A stretch of 64,000 nt of DNA from Microlunatus flavus (GTDB lineage Bacteria; Actinomycetota; Actinomycetes; Propionibacteriales; Propionibacteriaceae), in the NCBI RefSeq assembly GCF_900110855.1, contig NZ_FOFA01000003.1:1-64000 (forward strand), in the 5' to 3' direction. This document shows positions 51,404 to 60,404 of the stretch, piece after piece (within the stretch, counting starts at the first letter, position 1; the number at the start of each line of letters is the position of its first letter). Position numbers and translations under genes: made by a program. The notes under the pieces are model-generated. The model saw only the letters and a list, made by a program, of their open reading frames with translations. It was not told the DNA's origin and ran no database searches.

Positions 51404-52246
51404 GTGTGCGGACGCTACGCGGTCTCGGCCCGTCCCGAGCGGCTGGCCGACCAGTTCGACGTCGTCGACATCTTCGACGGGCTGCCCGAGCCGGACTACA
51501 ACGTCGCCCCGACGGTGGCGGTGCCGGCGGTGCTCGAGCGCGCCGTCCGTGACGGCGCGGACGCCGGGCAGGTGCGGCGCCGGCTCGCCCCGCTGACGTG
51601 GGGCCTGGTCCCGTCGTGGGCCAAGGACCGCTCGATCGGCGCCCGGCTGATCAACGCCCGGGTCGAGACGGTCGCGGAGAAGCCGGCCTTCCGCAAGGCC
51701 TTCGCCGCCCGCCGCTGCCTGCTCCCGGCCGACGGGTTCTACGAGTGGTACACCCCCGACGGCCACTCGGCCGACGGCCCGCGGGGCAAGGGGCGCGCCA
51801 AGAAGCAGCCGTTCTTCCTGCACCGCCGCGACGGCGGCCTGCTGGTGATGGCCGGGCTGTACGAGATCTGGCGCGACCCGGCCAAGGACCGCGACGACGA
51901 GACCGCCTGGCTGCGCACCTGCACGGTCATCACCACGGAGGCGACCGACGCCGCGGGCCACATCCACGACCGGATGCCGATGGTCGTGCGGCCCGACGCC
52001 GTCGACGCCTGGCTCGACCCGCACCTGACCGACCCCGACCGGGTGCTCGACCTGCTCGTCACCGACGCGGCCGAGCTCGAGGCGTACGCGGTCTCCACCG
52101 AGGTCAACAACGTGAGGAACAACGGTCCCGAGCTGCTCGAGCCGCTGGCCGAGGAGGACGAGGCCGCCGCGGGCGCGCCTGCGGCGGTCGCCGCCGACGG
52201 AGCCGTCGAGGGCCACGACGGCGCCGTCCAGGAACCGCTGGTCTGA
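51404..52246 (+). CDS. SOS response-associated peptidase (SRAP, YedK/HMCES-like)
   Basis: A 280-residue SRAP protein. The family forms a covalent thiazolidine bond through Cys2 with abasic sites in single-stranded DNA, protecting them during replication. MCGRY at the start gives Cys2 after Met removal, so the GTG at 51404 is certain. Other conserved parts are YNVAPT (N), WGLVPSW, INARVETV, RCLLPADGFYEW (E) and HDRMPMV (H). The last 30 residues are Ala/Glu-rich and extra. Confidence 0.93.
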   Translation: MCGRYAVSARPERLADQFDVVDIFDGLPEPDYNVAPTVAVPAVLERAVRDGADAGQVRRRLAPLTWGLVPSWAKDRSIGARLINARVETVAEKPAFRKAFAARRCLLPADGFYEWYTPDGHSADGPRGKGRAKKQPFFLHRRDGGLLVMAGLYEIWRDPAKDRDDETAWLRTCTVITTEATDAAGHIHDRMPMVVRPDAVDAWLDPHLTDPDRVLDLLVTDAAELEAYAVSTEVNNVRNNGPELLEPLAEEDEAAAGAPAAVAADGAVEGHDGAVQEPLV

Positions 52247-52289
52247 GCGTGGCTCCTCGTCCGGCGCCCGTCCGCACGGCTGCTCGCCT

Positions 52290-52331
52290 TTCTCGAGGCT
52301 GCGCGCTTCGCGGAGCGCGCAGGCTCGAGAA
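52290..52331. terminator. Long hairpin between SRAP and hydrolase genes
   Basis: Arms TTCTCGAG-G-CTGCGCGC and GCGCGCAG-G-CTCGAGAA form two 8-bp stems with one internal G-G mismatch and an 8-nt loop. It could terminate the SRAP transcript or be a dispersed palindromic element. Confidence 0.55.
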
Positions 52332-52364
52332 GATCGAGCAGACGTCGTCGGGTGGGGGCGGAAG

Positions 52365-53054
52365 GTGCCCGTGAGCGACCGTGTGGTCGAGGTCAGCACC
52401 CCGCAGGGGCCGGGCCGCTTCCACGTGCGGGAGGCCCACGAGCCGGTGGCGCTGCTGGTGCTCGGCCACGGCGCCGGGGGCGGGGTCGACGCCCCGGACC
52501 TGGCGGCACTGGCCCGGCAGCTGCCGGACGAGGGGGTCACCGTGCTGCGCTTCGAGCAGCCCTGGCGGGTCGCCGGGCGCAAGGTCGCCGTGCGTCCGCC
52601 GCTGCTCGACGAGGCCTGGCTCGCCGGCCTCGGGGTGGTCCTGGCGGCGCTGGGCCCGGGGCTGCCGCTGGTCCTCGGCGGGCGCAGCGCCGGCGCCCGC
52701 GTCGCCTGCCGGACCGCGACGGCCCTGGACGCGGTCGGCGTGGTCGGCCTGAGCTTTCCCCTCCACCTCCCGGGACGGCCCGAGCGCTCCCGCCTCGACG
52801 AGCTGCTGGCCCCGGTCGTGCCTCGGCTGGTGCTGCAGGGCACGCGGGACACGTTCGGCTCGGCCGACGAGCTGCGCGTCGCGCTCGGCCCGGACGCGCC
52901 GGGTGTCCGGGTCGTCGACCTGCCCGGCGCCGACCACGGGGGCCGGGTGCCGAAGGCGGCGGTGCCGACGGCGTCGGAACTGCGGGGCCGGGTCGTCGCG
53001 GAGATCGGTGCGTTCGTGCGCGAGCGGGCGGCCGACCGACCCCCGAGCCCCTGA
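52365..53054 (+). CDS. Alpha/beta hydrolase (Tex30/KANL3-type)
   Basis: A 229-residue small alpha/beta hydrolase resembling the dienelactone-hydrolase/Tex30 group. HGAGGGVDAPD near residue 34 and the nucleophile elbow GGRSAGARVA are clear, Asp is in GTRDTFGS and His is in GADHGG. The substrate is unknown. The GTG at 52365 has GGAAGG just upstream. It is 50 bp from the sigma-factor control region. Confidence 0.82.
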   Translation: MPVSDRVVEVSTPQGPGRFHVREAHEPVALLVLGHGAGGGVDAPDLAALARQLPDEGVTVLRFEQPWRVAGRKVAVRPPLLDEAWLAGLGVVLAALGPGLPLVLGGRSAGARVACRTATALDAVGVVGLSFPLHLPGRPERSRLDELLAPVVPRLVLQGTRDTFGSADELRVALGPDAPGVRVVDLPGADHGGRVPKAAVPTASELRGRVVAEIGAFVRERAADRPPSP

Positions 53055-53077
53055 GCCTCGAGCCCCTGAGCCGGGGC

Positions 53078-53102
53078 GGAATACCTCTTCGCCGTCGGCG
53101 TT
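53078..53102 (+). promoter_or_regulatory. SigR/SigH-type promoter of the sigma factor gene
   Basis: GGAATA (53078-53083), 16 bp, then GTT (53100-53102), matching the consensus GGAAYA-N16-17-GTT of the oxidative-stress sigma factors SigR and SigH. It lies just before their own gene, indicating positive autoregulation. Confidence 0.75.
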
Positions 53103-53183
53103 GCACTCGACATGCCGATGTTCGTGACCCCGCTCCCGCGGGACGCCGCACGGGCCGAGGCGCCGCCGGTACTCTCGTACGTG

Positions 53184-53873
53184 ATGAGCATCCCTGCGAC
53201 GCCCGCGTCAGCCCCGTCCTCCAGCGAGCTCGACAGTCAGGCCGACGCGCTGCTGGCCACCGTCGAGCAGCCGCCGGTCGACCTGGCCACGGAGACCCAG
53301 GCCGAGCGCGACGCGCGGTTCGAGCACGACGCGCTGCAGTATCTCGACCAGCTCTACGCCGCCGCGCTGCGCATGACGCGCAACCCGAGCGACGCGGAGG
53401 ACGTGGTGCAGGAGACGTTCGCCAAGGCGTACTCGTCCTTCCACCAGTTCACGCCGGGCACGAACCTCAAGGCGTGGCTGTACCGGATCCTCACGAACAC
53501 CTACATCAACACCTACCGGAAGAAGCAGCGCCAGCCGCAGCTCTCGGACGGGGAGAACGTCGAGGACTGGCAGATCGCCCGTGCGGCCTCGCACACCTCG
53601 AGCGGGCTCAAGTCCGCCGAGACCGAGGCGCTGGAGAACCTGCCGGACTCCGACGTCAAGGACGCGCTGGGCCAGCTGAGCCCGGACTTCCGCCTGGCGG
53701 TGTTCCTCGCCGACGTCGAGGGCTTCGCCTACAAGGAGATCGCCGAGATCATGGGCACCCCGATCGGGACCGTGATGTCGCGCCTCAACCGTGGGCGCAC
53801 GCAGCTGCGGCGCCTGCTGTCCGACTACGCGCGCGAGCGCGGCATGCGGGTGAAGGAGGACACGCGAGCATGA
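53184..53873 (+). CDS. sigR: Redox-stress RNA polymerase sigma factor (SigR/SigH type)
   Basis: A 229-residue ECF sigma factor. Region 2 is [31 protein letters not shown] in two parts with [24 protein letters not shown]; region 4 is [33 protein letters not shown] in pieces. It controls the thiol-oxidative-stress regulon. The start ATG at 53184 is the conserved one; an in-frame ATG at 53112 adds 24 residues and lies right where the SigR-type promoter would start transcription. The stop overlaps the anti-sigma gene by 4 bp. Confidence 0.93.
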   Translation: MSIPATPASAPSSSELDSQADALLATVEQPPVDLATETQAERDARFEHDALQYLDQLYAAALRMTRNPSDAEDVVQETFAKAYSSFHQFTPGTNLKAWLYRILTNTYINTYRKKQRQPQLSDGENVEDWQIARAASHTSSGLKSAETEALENLPDSDVKDALGQLSPDFRLAVFLADVEGFAYKEIAEIMGTPIGTVMSRLNRGRTQLRRLLSDYARERGMRVKEDTRA

Positions 53874-54178
53874 GCACCGACGCCAGCCGCGAGACGGCTC
53901 CCGGGGGCGCGGCCGACGAGGTCGACGCCAAGCCGACCGACGCGCAGTGCGAGCACGTGCTCGCGCGGGTCCACGAGTTCCTCGACCACGAGGTCGACAC
54001 GGCGACCGGCGACGAGATCAGGGCCCACCTGACCGAGTGCGAGCCGTGCCTCGACCGCTACGACGTCGAGCAGGCGGTGAAGTCGCTGGTGAAGCGCTGC
54101 TGCGGCGGCGACAGGGCTCCGGCGCACCTCCGTGTCAGCATCATGAGCTCGATCTCGGTGACCCGCCGGTCCCTCTGA
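53870..54178 (+). CDS. rsrA: Zinc-binding anti-sigma factor RsrA
   Basis: A 102-residue anti-sigma factor of the ZAS family. The zinc/redox motif H53-x3-C57-x2-C60 (HLTECEPC) is present, with C27 and the C77-C78 pair as further thiols. In the reduced zinc form it holds SigR; disulphide formation releases SigR. The start overlaps the sigR stop by 4 bp, keeping the two proteins balanced. A hairpin follows at 54213-54247. Confidence 0.93.
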   Translation: MSTDASRETAPGGAADEVDAKPTDAQCEHVLARVHEFLDHEVDTATGDEIRAHLTECEPCLDRYDVEQAVKSLVKRCCGGDRAPAHLRVSIMSSISVTRRSL

Positions 54179-54212
54179 GGACGCCCGGCCCGGGCACCGG
54201 GCCGTGAACGAC

Positions 54213-54247
54213 GAAGGACCCCGCAGCGTGGTGCTGCGGGGTCCTTC
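54213..54247. terminator. Bidirectional terminator between rsrA and the bL37 gene
   Basis: A perfect 15-bp stem (54213-54227 with 54233-54247) around GTGGT, ending in TTC on the plus strand and beginning with GAAGG. It lies between two convergent genes and can end both. Confidence 0.82.
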
Positions 54248-54264
54248 TCGTCTCGAGCTCGCGC

Positions 54265-54339
54265 TCAGGCGTTGGGGCGCTTGCCGTGGTTGGCGCCCTT
54301 CTTGCGACGCGCGCGACGCTTGCGGCCGGTCTTGCCCAT
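54265..54339 (-). CDS. 50S ribosomal protein bL37 (24 residues)
   Basis: A 24-residue, extremely basic protein reading MGKTGRKRRARRKKG and ending ANHGKRPNA. The ANHGKRPNA tail is the hallmark of bL37, a small actinobacterial ribosomal protein first seen in mycobacterial 50S structures. The ATG at 54339-54337 has AAGGAG nearby on the minus strand. The gene is short enough to be missed by standard gene callers. It converges on rsrA across a shared terminator. Confidence 0.9.
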   Translation of the reverse strand: MGKTGRKRRARRKKGANHGKRPNA

Positions 54340-54477
54340 GGTGATCACTCCTTGCTACGACGACCCTGCCCCGGCTCGCGCCGGGCACGGCCACCAAGTC
54401 TCCCACATCCGCCGATGAGTCCGGGCCGTCCGCCAGGTCTGGGTGGGGTGACGGCAGGCGGACGAGAGGTGGGGCGG

Positions 54478-55014
54478 GTGCGGGACGTGGTGGCGTACGA
54501 GCTGGTGTCGGTGGACGGCGTCGCGGAGGGGCCGGACCGGTTCTTCGCGGGCTGGGACGCGGTGATGGACGCCAACCTCGCCCGGGTGATCGTCACCCAG
54601 GACGCGGTGGTCCTCGGCCGGCGCAGCCACGACGACTGGGCGGGCTACTGGCCCACGAGCGACGTCGAGCCGTTCGCGACGTCCATCAACGAGGTCCCCA
54701 AGCACGTGGCGACGAGCCGGCCGCTGGACGCCACGTGGTCGGGCGCGAGCGCGATCGAGGGTGATCTGGTCGCCTTCGTCCGTGACCTCAAGCAGCGTTC
54801 CGGCGGCGACGTCGGCGTGCACGCCAGCCTGTCGGTGGTGCAGGCGCTGCTCGCCGCCGGGCTCGTGGACGAGCTCCGCCTGGTCGTGGCCCCGGCCGTC
54901 GCCGGCAGCGGGCGCCGGCTCCTCGACGGCGTGCCGCCCCTGGCGCTCGAGACCGTCCGGAGCACGACCTCCCCGACCGGTGCGCTGCTGGTCGACTACC
55001 GCGTCCTCGGGTAG
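54478..55014 (+). CDS. Dihydrofolate-reductase-like (RibD C-terminal) protein
   Basis: A 178-residue protein of the RibD C-terminal/DHFR fold. YELVSVDGVAEGPDRF near the N-terminus, VVLGRRSHDDWAGYWP and VHASLSVVQALLAAGLVDELRL are typical. Such proteins bind NADPH; true DHFR activity is unproven. The GTG at 54478 with GAGGTGG upstream is chosen, though other in-frame GTGs at 54448, 54469 and 54487 are possible. Confidence 0.83.
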   Translation: MRDVVAYELVSVDGVAEGPDRFFAGWDAVMDANLARVIVTQDAVVLGRRSHDDWAGYWPTSDVEPFATSINEVPKHVATSRPLDATWSGASAIEGDLVAFVRDLKQRSGGDVGVHASLSVVQALLAAGLVDELRLVVAPAVAGSGRRLLDGVPPLALETVRSTTSPTGALLVDYRVLG

Positions 55015-55033
55015 CCGACCGGCAGCCCGCGCG

Positions 55034-56668
55034 TCAGTGGATGGGGCGGTGGGCGTCGACGACCGACTCCACCTTGGGGTCGCCGAGGTCGGCGAAGTAG
55101 TCGGACTGAACCGTGATGTCGGTGCCGTTGCTGACCCGGGCCGCGTTGAGCAGGGCGCTCAGCACGACCGCGACGACGACGTTCAGCGCCAGCGCGGTCA
55201 GGCCGATGTAGCCGACGTCGCCCAGCAGCGGGACCTTCGCCAGGGAGTTGCCGAACGGGCGCGTGGTGCACGCCGTGCAGCCCCCGTACGCGACGACGGT
55301 GCCGTAGATCATCCCGACCGCCCAGCCGGCGAGCAGCGCCCAGCGGTGGAACCAGCGGGTGAACAGCCCGAACACGATGGCCGGCAGCGTCTGCAGGATC
55401 CACAGCCCGCCCAGCAGCTGGAAGTTCAGCGCGTTCTGCTTGTCGAGCGTCAGCACGAACAGCAGGGCCCCGACCTTGGTCACCAGCGAGACGATCTTGG
55501 AGACCTTGGCCTCCTGGGCGTCGGACGCGTCCGGCTTCAGGTAGGCCTTGTAGATGTTGCGCGTGAAGAGGTTGGCGGCGGCGATCGACATGATCGCGGC
55601 GGGCACCAGCGCACCGATCGCGATGGCGCCGAAGGCCACACCCGCGAACCAGCCCGGGAACTGGTCCTCGAACAGCTGTGGGATGACCAGCTGCGGGTTG
55701 ACCTTGCCGTCGAGCCCGATCGGCTTGGTGCCCGCCTTGATCGCCACGTAGCCGAGCAGGGCCAGCAGGCCGAGCAGGAGCGAGTAGGCCGGCAGGATCG
55801 CGGCGTTGCGGCGGCCGGTGGTCCGGGTCTTCGACGAGAGCGTCGCGGTCACCGAGTGCGGGTACATGAACAGCGCCAGCGCCGAGCCCAGGGCGAGCGA
55901 GGCGTACGCCCAGTGCTGGGCCGCGCCCGGGATGAAGACGCCGGTCGGCACCGCCGGGTTGGCCGCCGAGGGCGCAGCCATCTTCGTCTGCGCGGCGTCG
56001 AAGATGCTGCCCCAGCCGCCGAGCTTGGCGGGCAGGTAGACCACCGCGACGATGATCACGATGTAGATCAGGATGTCCTTGACGAACGCGATCATCGCCG
56101 GCGCGCGCAGGCCCGAGGAGTAGGTGTACGCGGCCAGCACGGCGAAGGCGATCAGCAGCGGCAGGTCGCGGGCGAGCAGGCTGCTGCCGCCCAGGCCGAC
56201 GACCTCGAGCACGGCCTGGATGCCGACCAGCTGCAGGGCGATGTAGGGCATCGTCGCGAGGATGCCCGTGACGGCGACCGCGAGGCTCAGCGAGCGGGTG
56301 CCGTAGCGGCCCTGGACGATGTCGGCGGTCGTGACGTAGCCGTGCCGGTGCGCGACGGACCACATGCGGCCCAGGAAGTAGAAGATCACCGGGTAGAGCA
56401 CGATCGTGTACGGCACGGCGAAGAAGCCGGACACCGCGCCGGTGGCCCACATGGCCGCCGGGACCGCGATGAAGGTGTAGGCGGTGTAGAGGTCGCCGCC
56501 CAGCAGGAACCACGTCGTCCAGGTGCCGAAGCTCTTGCCGCCGAGGCCCCACTCGTGCAGGGACGCCATGTCGTCGGCCCGGCGCCAGCGCGCGGCCTGG
56601 AAGCCGATCACGGTGACGGCGAGGAAGAGGACGACGAGGACGACCAGGGCGGCCACGTTGATGTTCAT
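55034..56668 (-). CDS. Sodium:solute symporter (monocarboxylate/MctC-like)
   Basis: A 544-residue SSS-family permease with about 13 helices. Characteristic segments are FLLGGDLYTAYTFIAVPA, VTTADIVQGRYGTRSL and AAIMSIAAANLFTRNIYK. It probably imports a monocarboxylate such as acetate, propionate or pyruvate; the exact solute is inferred. The ATG at 56668 overlaps the DUF3311 stop by 4 bp. The two-gene unit is divergent from pdtaS. Confidence 0.88.
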   Translation of the reverse strand: MNINVAALVVLVVLFLAVTVIGFQAARWRRADDMASLHEWGLGGKSFGTWTTWFLLGGDLYTAYTFIAVPAAMWATGAVSGFFAVPYTIVLYPVIFYFLGRMWSVAHRHGYVTTADIVQGRYGTRSLSLAVAVTGILATMPYIALQLVGIQAVLEVVGLGGSSLLARDLPLLIAFAVLAAYTYSSGLRAPAMIAFVKDILIYIVIIVAVVYLPAKLGGWGSIFDAAQTKMAAPSAANPAVPTGVFIPGAAQHWAYASLALGSALALFMYPHSVTATLSSKTRTTGRRNAAILPAYSLLLGLLALLGYVAIKAGTKPIGLDGKVNPQLVIPQLFEDQFPGWFAGVAFGAIAIGALVPAAIMSIAAANLFTRNIYKAYLKPDASDAQEAKVSKIVSLVTKVGALLFVLTLDKQNALNFQLLGGLWILQTLPAIVFGLFTRWFHRWALLAGWAVGMIYGTVVAYGGCTACTTRPFGNSLAKVPLLGDVGYIGLTALALNVVVAVVLSALLNAARVSNGTDITVQSDYFADLGDPKVESVVDAHRPIH

Positions 56669-56964
56669 CGGGCGTCTCCGGAGGTCGTCGAGCGGTGCTG
56701 GCGCTCGAAGGTGGCGCGCTCCCGCTTCAGCAGCACGTAGGAAAGCCCGCACAGGCCGGCCGCGATGAAGACCCACAGCAGCTGGTACCAGTAGAAGAAC
56801 GGGAACCCGAGGAACCTCGGCTCGACCCGCGCGTAGGTGCCGACCAGCAGCGGCACGACGATGCCGATCAGGAGCAGGACCGCGACCACGATCTTGGTCG
56901 GGCTCAGCCGCCAGCGCGGGTCCGACCCGCCCGTGCGGGCGCGGTCGTGCGGTTGTTGCGTCAT
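56665..56964 (-). CDS. DUF3311 small membrane subunit of the symporter
   Basis: A 99-residue protein with two hydrophobic helices (KIVVAVLLLIGIVVPLLVG and FYWYQLLWVFIAAGLCGLSY). DUF3311 proteins are encoded directly before SSS symporters and are presumed accessory subunits. The ATG at 56964 excludes an upstream in-frame stretch without membrane character. Overlaps the symporter gene by 4 bp. Confidence 0.87.
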   Translation of the reverse strand: MTQQPHDRARTGGSDPRWRLSPTKIVVAVLLLIGIVVPLLVGTYARVEPRFLGFPFFYWYQLLWVFIAAGLCGLSYVLLKRERATFERQHRSTTSGDAR

Positions 56965-57172
56965 GCGGGGCTCCTCTGCCACCTCGGCGTGACCGACCGG
57001 ACCGGACGGTGCCCGGTCTGGTCCACAGAAGTACGCCCGCACGGTCGGCCCGGTCAAGCACCTCGGGCGGCGTGCCGGGCACGCGTACGCCCGAGGGGTG
57101 AGGAAAGTTCCCGGGGCGGCACCGGGCCCGGTCACCGCCGCTCGCACGGCGGCCGGCGTCGGGTCTCCCGGC

Positions 57173-57178
57173 TAGAGT
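57173..57178 (+). promoter_or_regulatory. -10 element of a leaderless promoter for pdtaS
   Basis: TAGAGT, 6 nt before the ATG at 57185, no ribosome binding site. Confidence 0.55.
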
Positions 57179-57184
57179 GCGCGC

Positions 57185-58639
57185 ATGCCGTCGATGTCGG
57201 AGATCGTCGCCGAGCACACCGACCTCGACGACGCCGAGCAGCGCTGGCTCAAGCTGCTCGTCTCGGAGTGGCAGCTGCTCGCCGACCTCAGCTTCTCCGA
57301 CCTGGTGCTCTGGGTCCCCGACCACGACCCGAACGTCTTCTGGGCGGCGGCCCAGGTGCGTCCCACGACCGGCGCGACGTCCCTCTTCGACGACGTCGTC
57401 GGCGACCTCATCGCGTACTCCCCGGAGCACCTGGTCTCCGACGCCTTCGTCAGCGGCGGCACGACCTCGACCAGCGACGGCAAGCTGATGGCCGGCATGC
57501 CGGTCGACACCCACGCGATCCCGGTCAAGCTGGGGGAGCGGGTCATCGCGGTCGTGGAGCAGCACACGAGCGTGCTCGGGGTCCGCGCCCCGAGCGTCCT
57601 GGAGCAGGCCTACCTCGACACCGGCGCCCAGCTCGCGCGGATGGTGTCGACGGGCACCTTCCCGACCCCCGGCGAGACGAACCTGGCCATGAACCCGCGC
57701 GTGGGCGACGGGTTCATCAAGATCGACGCGCAGGGCGACGTCGAGTACGCCAGCCCGAACGCGCTCAGCGCGTACCGGCGCCTCGGCCTGATCGGCGACC
57801 TCGTCGACGAGCACCTGCCGACGCTCACCGCGACGTTCTTCCCGGCGTCCGACGGCCCGGTCGACTACTCCGTGGAGTCCGTCCTGTCGGGGCGGGCCGC
57901 CCGGCGCGGCGAGCTCGTCTCGGGCGACGCCCACCTGATGCTGCGCGTGATCCCGCTCGTCGAGGACGGCGAGCGGGTCGGGGCGATCGTGCTGTGCCGC
58001 GACGTCAGCGACCTGCGCAGCAAGGAGCGCCAGCTCGTCACCAAGGACGCGACGATCCGCGAGATCCACCACCGGGTCAAGAACAACCTGCAGACCGTGG
58101 CGGCGCTGCTGCGCATGCAGGCGCGGCGGATGACGTCGGACGAGGCCCGGGTCGCCCTGGAGGACGCGACGTCGCGCGTCTCGGCGATCGCCATCGTGCA
58201 CGAGACGCTCTCGCAGGCCTTCGACGAGATCGTCGACTTCGACAAGGTCGCCGACGGGCTGCTGCGCATGGTGGGCGACGTGTCCGCCAGCTGGGGCGGG
58301 GTGACGGCACGCCGGGAGGGCAGCTTCGGCGCCGTGTCGGCCGACATGGCCACGAGCCTGGCGATGGTCGTCACCGAGCTCTGCCAGAACGCCGTCGAGC
58401 ACGGCCTGGCCGACTCCTCCGGCGAGGTGCGCGTCGTGCCGAGCACCGCCCACGGGCACCTGCGGGTCGAGATCATCGACGACGGCCGCGGCCTGCCGCC
58501 CGACTTCGACGCCCGCAAGTCGCGCAGCCTCGGGCTGCAGATCGTCAGCACCCTCATCGCGGAGATGAAGGGCACCTTCGAGCTCGGCAACCGCGCCGAC
58601 GGCCCGGGCACCCTCGCGGTCGTCGACATCCCGCGCTGA
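57185..58639 (+). CDS. pdtaS: Sensor histidine kinase PdtaS
   Basis: A 484-residue soluble HisKA_2-type kinase. The N-terminal half holds GAF and PAS regions (about 1-150 and 172-275). The phosphorylation motif is REIHHRVKNNLQTVAALLRMQ (H295/H296) in two parts. The ATP-binding region has VVTELCQNAVEHGL, DDGRGLPP and SLGLQIVSTL. In mycobacteria PdtaS signals to PdtaR, an ANTAR RNA-binding regulator of copper/NO responses; no pdtaR is in the window. Start ATG at 57185. Confidence 0.9.
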   Translation: MPSMSEIVAEHTDLDDAEQRWLKLLVSEWQLLADLSFSDLVLWVPDHDPNVFWAAAQVRPTTGATSLFDDVVGDLIAYSPEHLVSDAFVSGGTTSTSDGKLMAGMPVDTHAIPVKLGERVIAVVEQHTSVLGVRAPSVLEQAYLDTGAQLARMVSTGTFPTPGETNLAMNPRVGDGFIKIDAQGDVEYASPNALSAYRRLGLIGDLVDEHLPTLTATFFPASDGPVDYSVESVLSGRAARRGELVSGDAHLMLRVIPLVEDGERVGAIVLCRDVSDLRSKERQLVTKDATIREIHHRVKNNLQTVAALLRMQARRMTSDEARVALEDATSRVSAIAIVHETLSQAFDEIVDFDKVADGLLRMVGDVSASWGGVTARREGSFGAVSADMATSLAMVVTELCQNAVEHGLADSSGEVRVVPSTAHGHLRVEIIDDGRGLPPDFDARKSRSLGLQIVSTLIAEMKGTFELGNRADGPGTLAVVDIPR

Positions 58640-58764
58640 CCCGCGCCGTCCCCCGCCCCGGGTGATTCCACGTGGGCCGCGGCTGCTAGGAAGGCCCCCC
58701 GGCCGCGCCCCCCGCAGCCGCTGCTCGCAGCGCGAGCACCGCACCACAGCCCAAAGGAGGGCTC

Positions 58765-60381
58765 ATGGTTCGACCTCCCCTGCTCCGGTCGTCGGTGGTC
58801 GGCGTCGCCGCGCTGGCCGCGGCGCTCACCACCGCGCTGACCGGCGCGACGACCACGGCCGTCGCCGCTCCGGCCGCGCCCAACGCCCCAGCCGCGCCCG
58901 CTGTGCCTGCCAGCCAGGCCGTCTCGCAGGTCGGCGCGAAGAAGGCGTCCGGCAAGGTCCAGGAACCCGGCGTCACGGTCAGCCTGTGGGAGTGGAGCTG
59001 GCGCTCCATCGCCTCGGAGTGCCCGCGGCTCGCGACGATCGGCTACGACGGCGTGCAGGTCGCGCCGCCGCAGGACTCGGTCAAGCGCACCGCCAAGGGC
59101 AACGGCTCCGACGCCTACCTGCACCCGTGGTGGGAGGTCTACCAGGCGGTCGACTACTCGCTGACCAGCCGCATGGGCGACGAGCAGCAGTTCCGCGACA
59201 TGGTCTCCGCCTGCCGCAAGGTGGGCGTCAAGGTCTACGTCGACGCCGTCATCAACCACACGACGGGTCAGGGGAGCACCTCGTACGGCGGCGTGGACTA
59301 CACGCCGTACACCTACGCCAAGGCCGGCTACGTCCCCGACGACTTCCACTACAACGTCGGCGCGTGCCCCTCCACCGACGGCGGCGTCCAGGACTACAAC
59401 AGCAAGACCCAGGTCTGGAACTGCAACCTCGTCGGGCTCGAGGACCTGCGCACGGAGACCCCGAAGGTGCAGGGCACGCTCGCCGCCTATCTCAACAAGC
59501 TGATCCGCTACGGCGTCTCCGGCTTCCGCGTGGACGCGGGCAAGCACGTCCCGCAGGCCGACCTGGACGCCATCTACGCCCAGCTGACCAAGACCAAGGA
59601 CGGCGTCCGCCCCTACTGGGTGCTGGAGATCGGCCCGGGCAGCCCGGGCGTCCTCAGCCCGCAGGCGTACACGTCCTCCGGTGACGTCCTCGGCCTCGAC
59701 GGCGTGCAGCAGATCTTCAAGGCGTTCAAGAGCTACCAGGGCAGCGGCAACGTGGGCGACATCTCCGGACTCGCGACCTTCGGGGCGGGCTCGGGACTCA
59801 CGAGGTCGAGCAAGACCCTCTCCTTCGTGACCAACCACGACACCAACCACGACCCGGCCAACGCGCTGACCTACAAGGACGGCGCGCAGTACCAGCTCGC
59901 CACCGAGTGGCTGCTCGCCGACGGGTACGGCTCGCCCCAGGTGTTCTCGAGCTTCGCCTTCGGCGCCGACACCAACCAGGGCCCGCCGGCGGACGCCGAG
60001 GGGATCATCGACCGCGCGAGCTGCGCGAACGGTCGCTGGACCTGCGACCACGCCCGCCCCGAGATCGCCGGGATGGTGAAGTTCCACCAGTACGTCGGCA
60101 CGGCGAGGAAGAAGCACGTCTACGACGACGAGCTGAACGTGCTCGCCTTCGGCCGCGGCAGCAAGGGCTGGGCGGCGTTCAACAACAGCACGGGTGACCG
60201 GCGGATCGTCGTCAAGACGGGGCTGAAGGAGGGGCGCTACTGCGACCTCGTCACGGGGCGCAAGGTCGACGGTTCCTGCTCCGGCGTGACCGTCGAGGTC
60301 CGCGAGGGTGGCCGGGTGAACCTGACCGTGCCGCCGCGGCGCGCCGTGGCGATCACCAGGCAGACGCGCCTCAAGGTCTAA
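58765..60381 (+). CDS. Secreted alpha-amylase (GH13)
   Basis: A 538-residue starch-degrading enzyme. A signal peptide (about 1-35) and an Ala/Pro-rich linker precede the catalytic barrel. The four GH13 regions are DAVINH (160-165), GFRVDAGKH with nucleophile D257, E288 in VLEIG, and VTNHD with D359. Region IV is followed by a second NHD. The C-terminal beta domain (about 445-538) matches the usual amylase C domain. The ATG at 58765 has AAAGGAGGG upstream. A terminator follows. Confidence 0.92.
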   Translation: MVRPPLLRSSVVGVAALAAALTTALTGATTTAVAAPAAPNAPAAPAVPASQAVSQVGAKKASGKVQEPGVTVSLWEWSWRSIASECPRLATIGYDGVQVAPPQDSVKRTAKGNGSDAYLHPWWEVYQAVDYSLTSRMGDEQQFRDMVSACRKVGVKVYVDAVINHTTGQGSTSYGGVDYTPYTYAKAGYVPDDFHYNVGACPSTDGGVQDYNSKTQVWNCNLVGLEDLRTETPKVQGTLAAYLNKLIRYGVSGFRVDAGKHVPQADLDAIYAQLTKTKDGVRPYWVLEIGPGSPGVLSPQAYTSSGDVLGLDGVQQIFKAFKSYQGSGNVGDISGLATFGAGSGLTRSSKTLSFVTNHDTNHDPANALTYKDGAQYQLATEWLLADGYGSPQVFSSFAFGADTNQGPPADAEGIIDRASCANGRWTCDHARPEIAGMVKFHQYVGTARKKHVYDDELNVLAFGRGSKGWAAFNNSTGDRRIVVKTGLKEGRYCDLVTGRKVDGSCSGVTVEVREGGRVNLTVPPRRAVAITRQTRLKV

Positions 60382-60404
60382 GGCCGGCGCCCGCGAGCCC
60401 CGGG

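Noticed and set aside
55034-58747. A 1,237-codon open frame on the minus strand
   Set aside because: It joins the real symporter (to 56668) to sequence antisense to pdtaS; the extension has no protein-like features.
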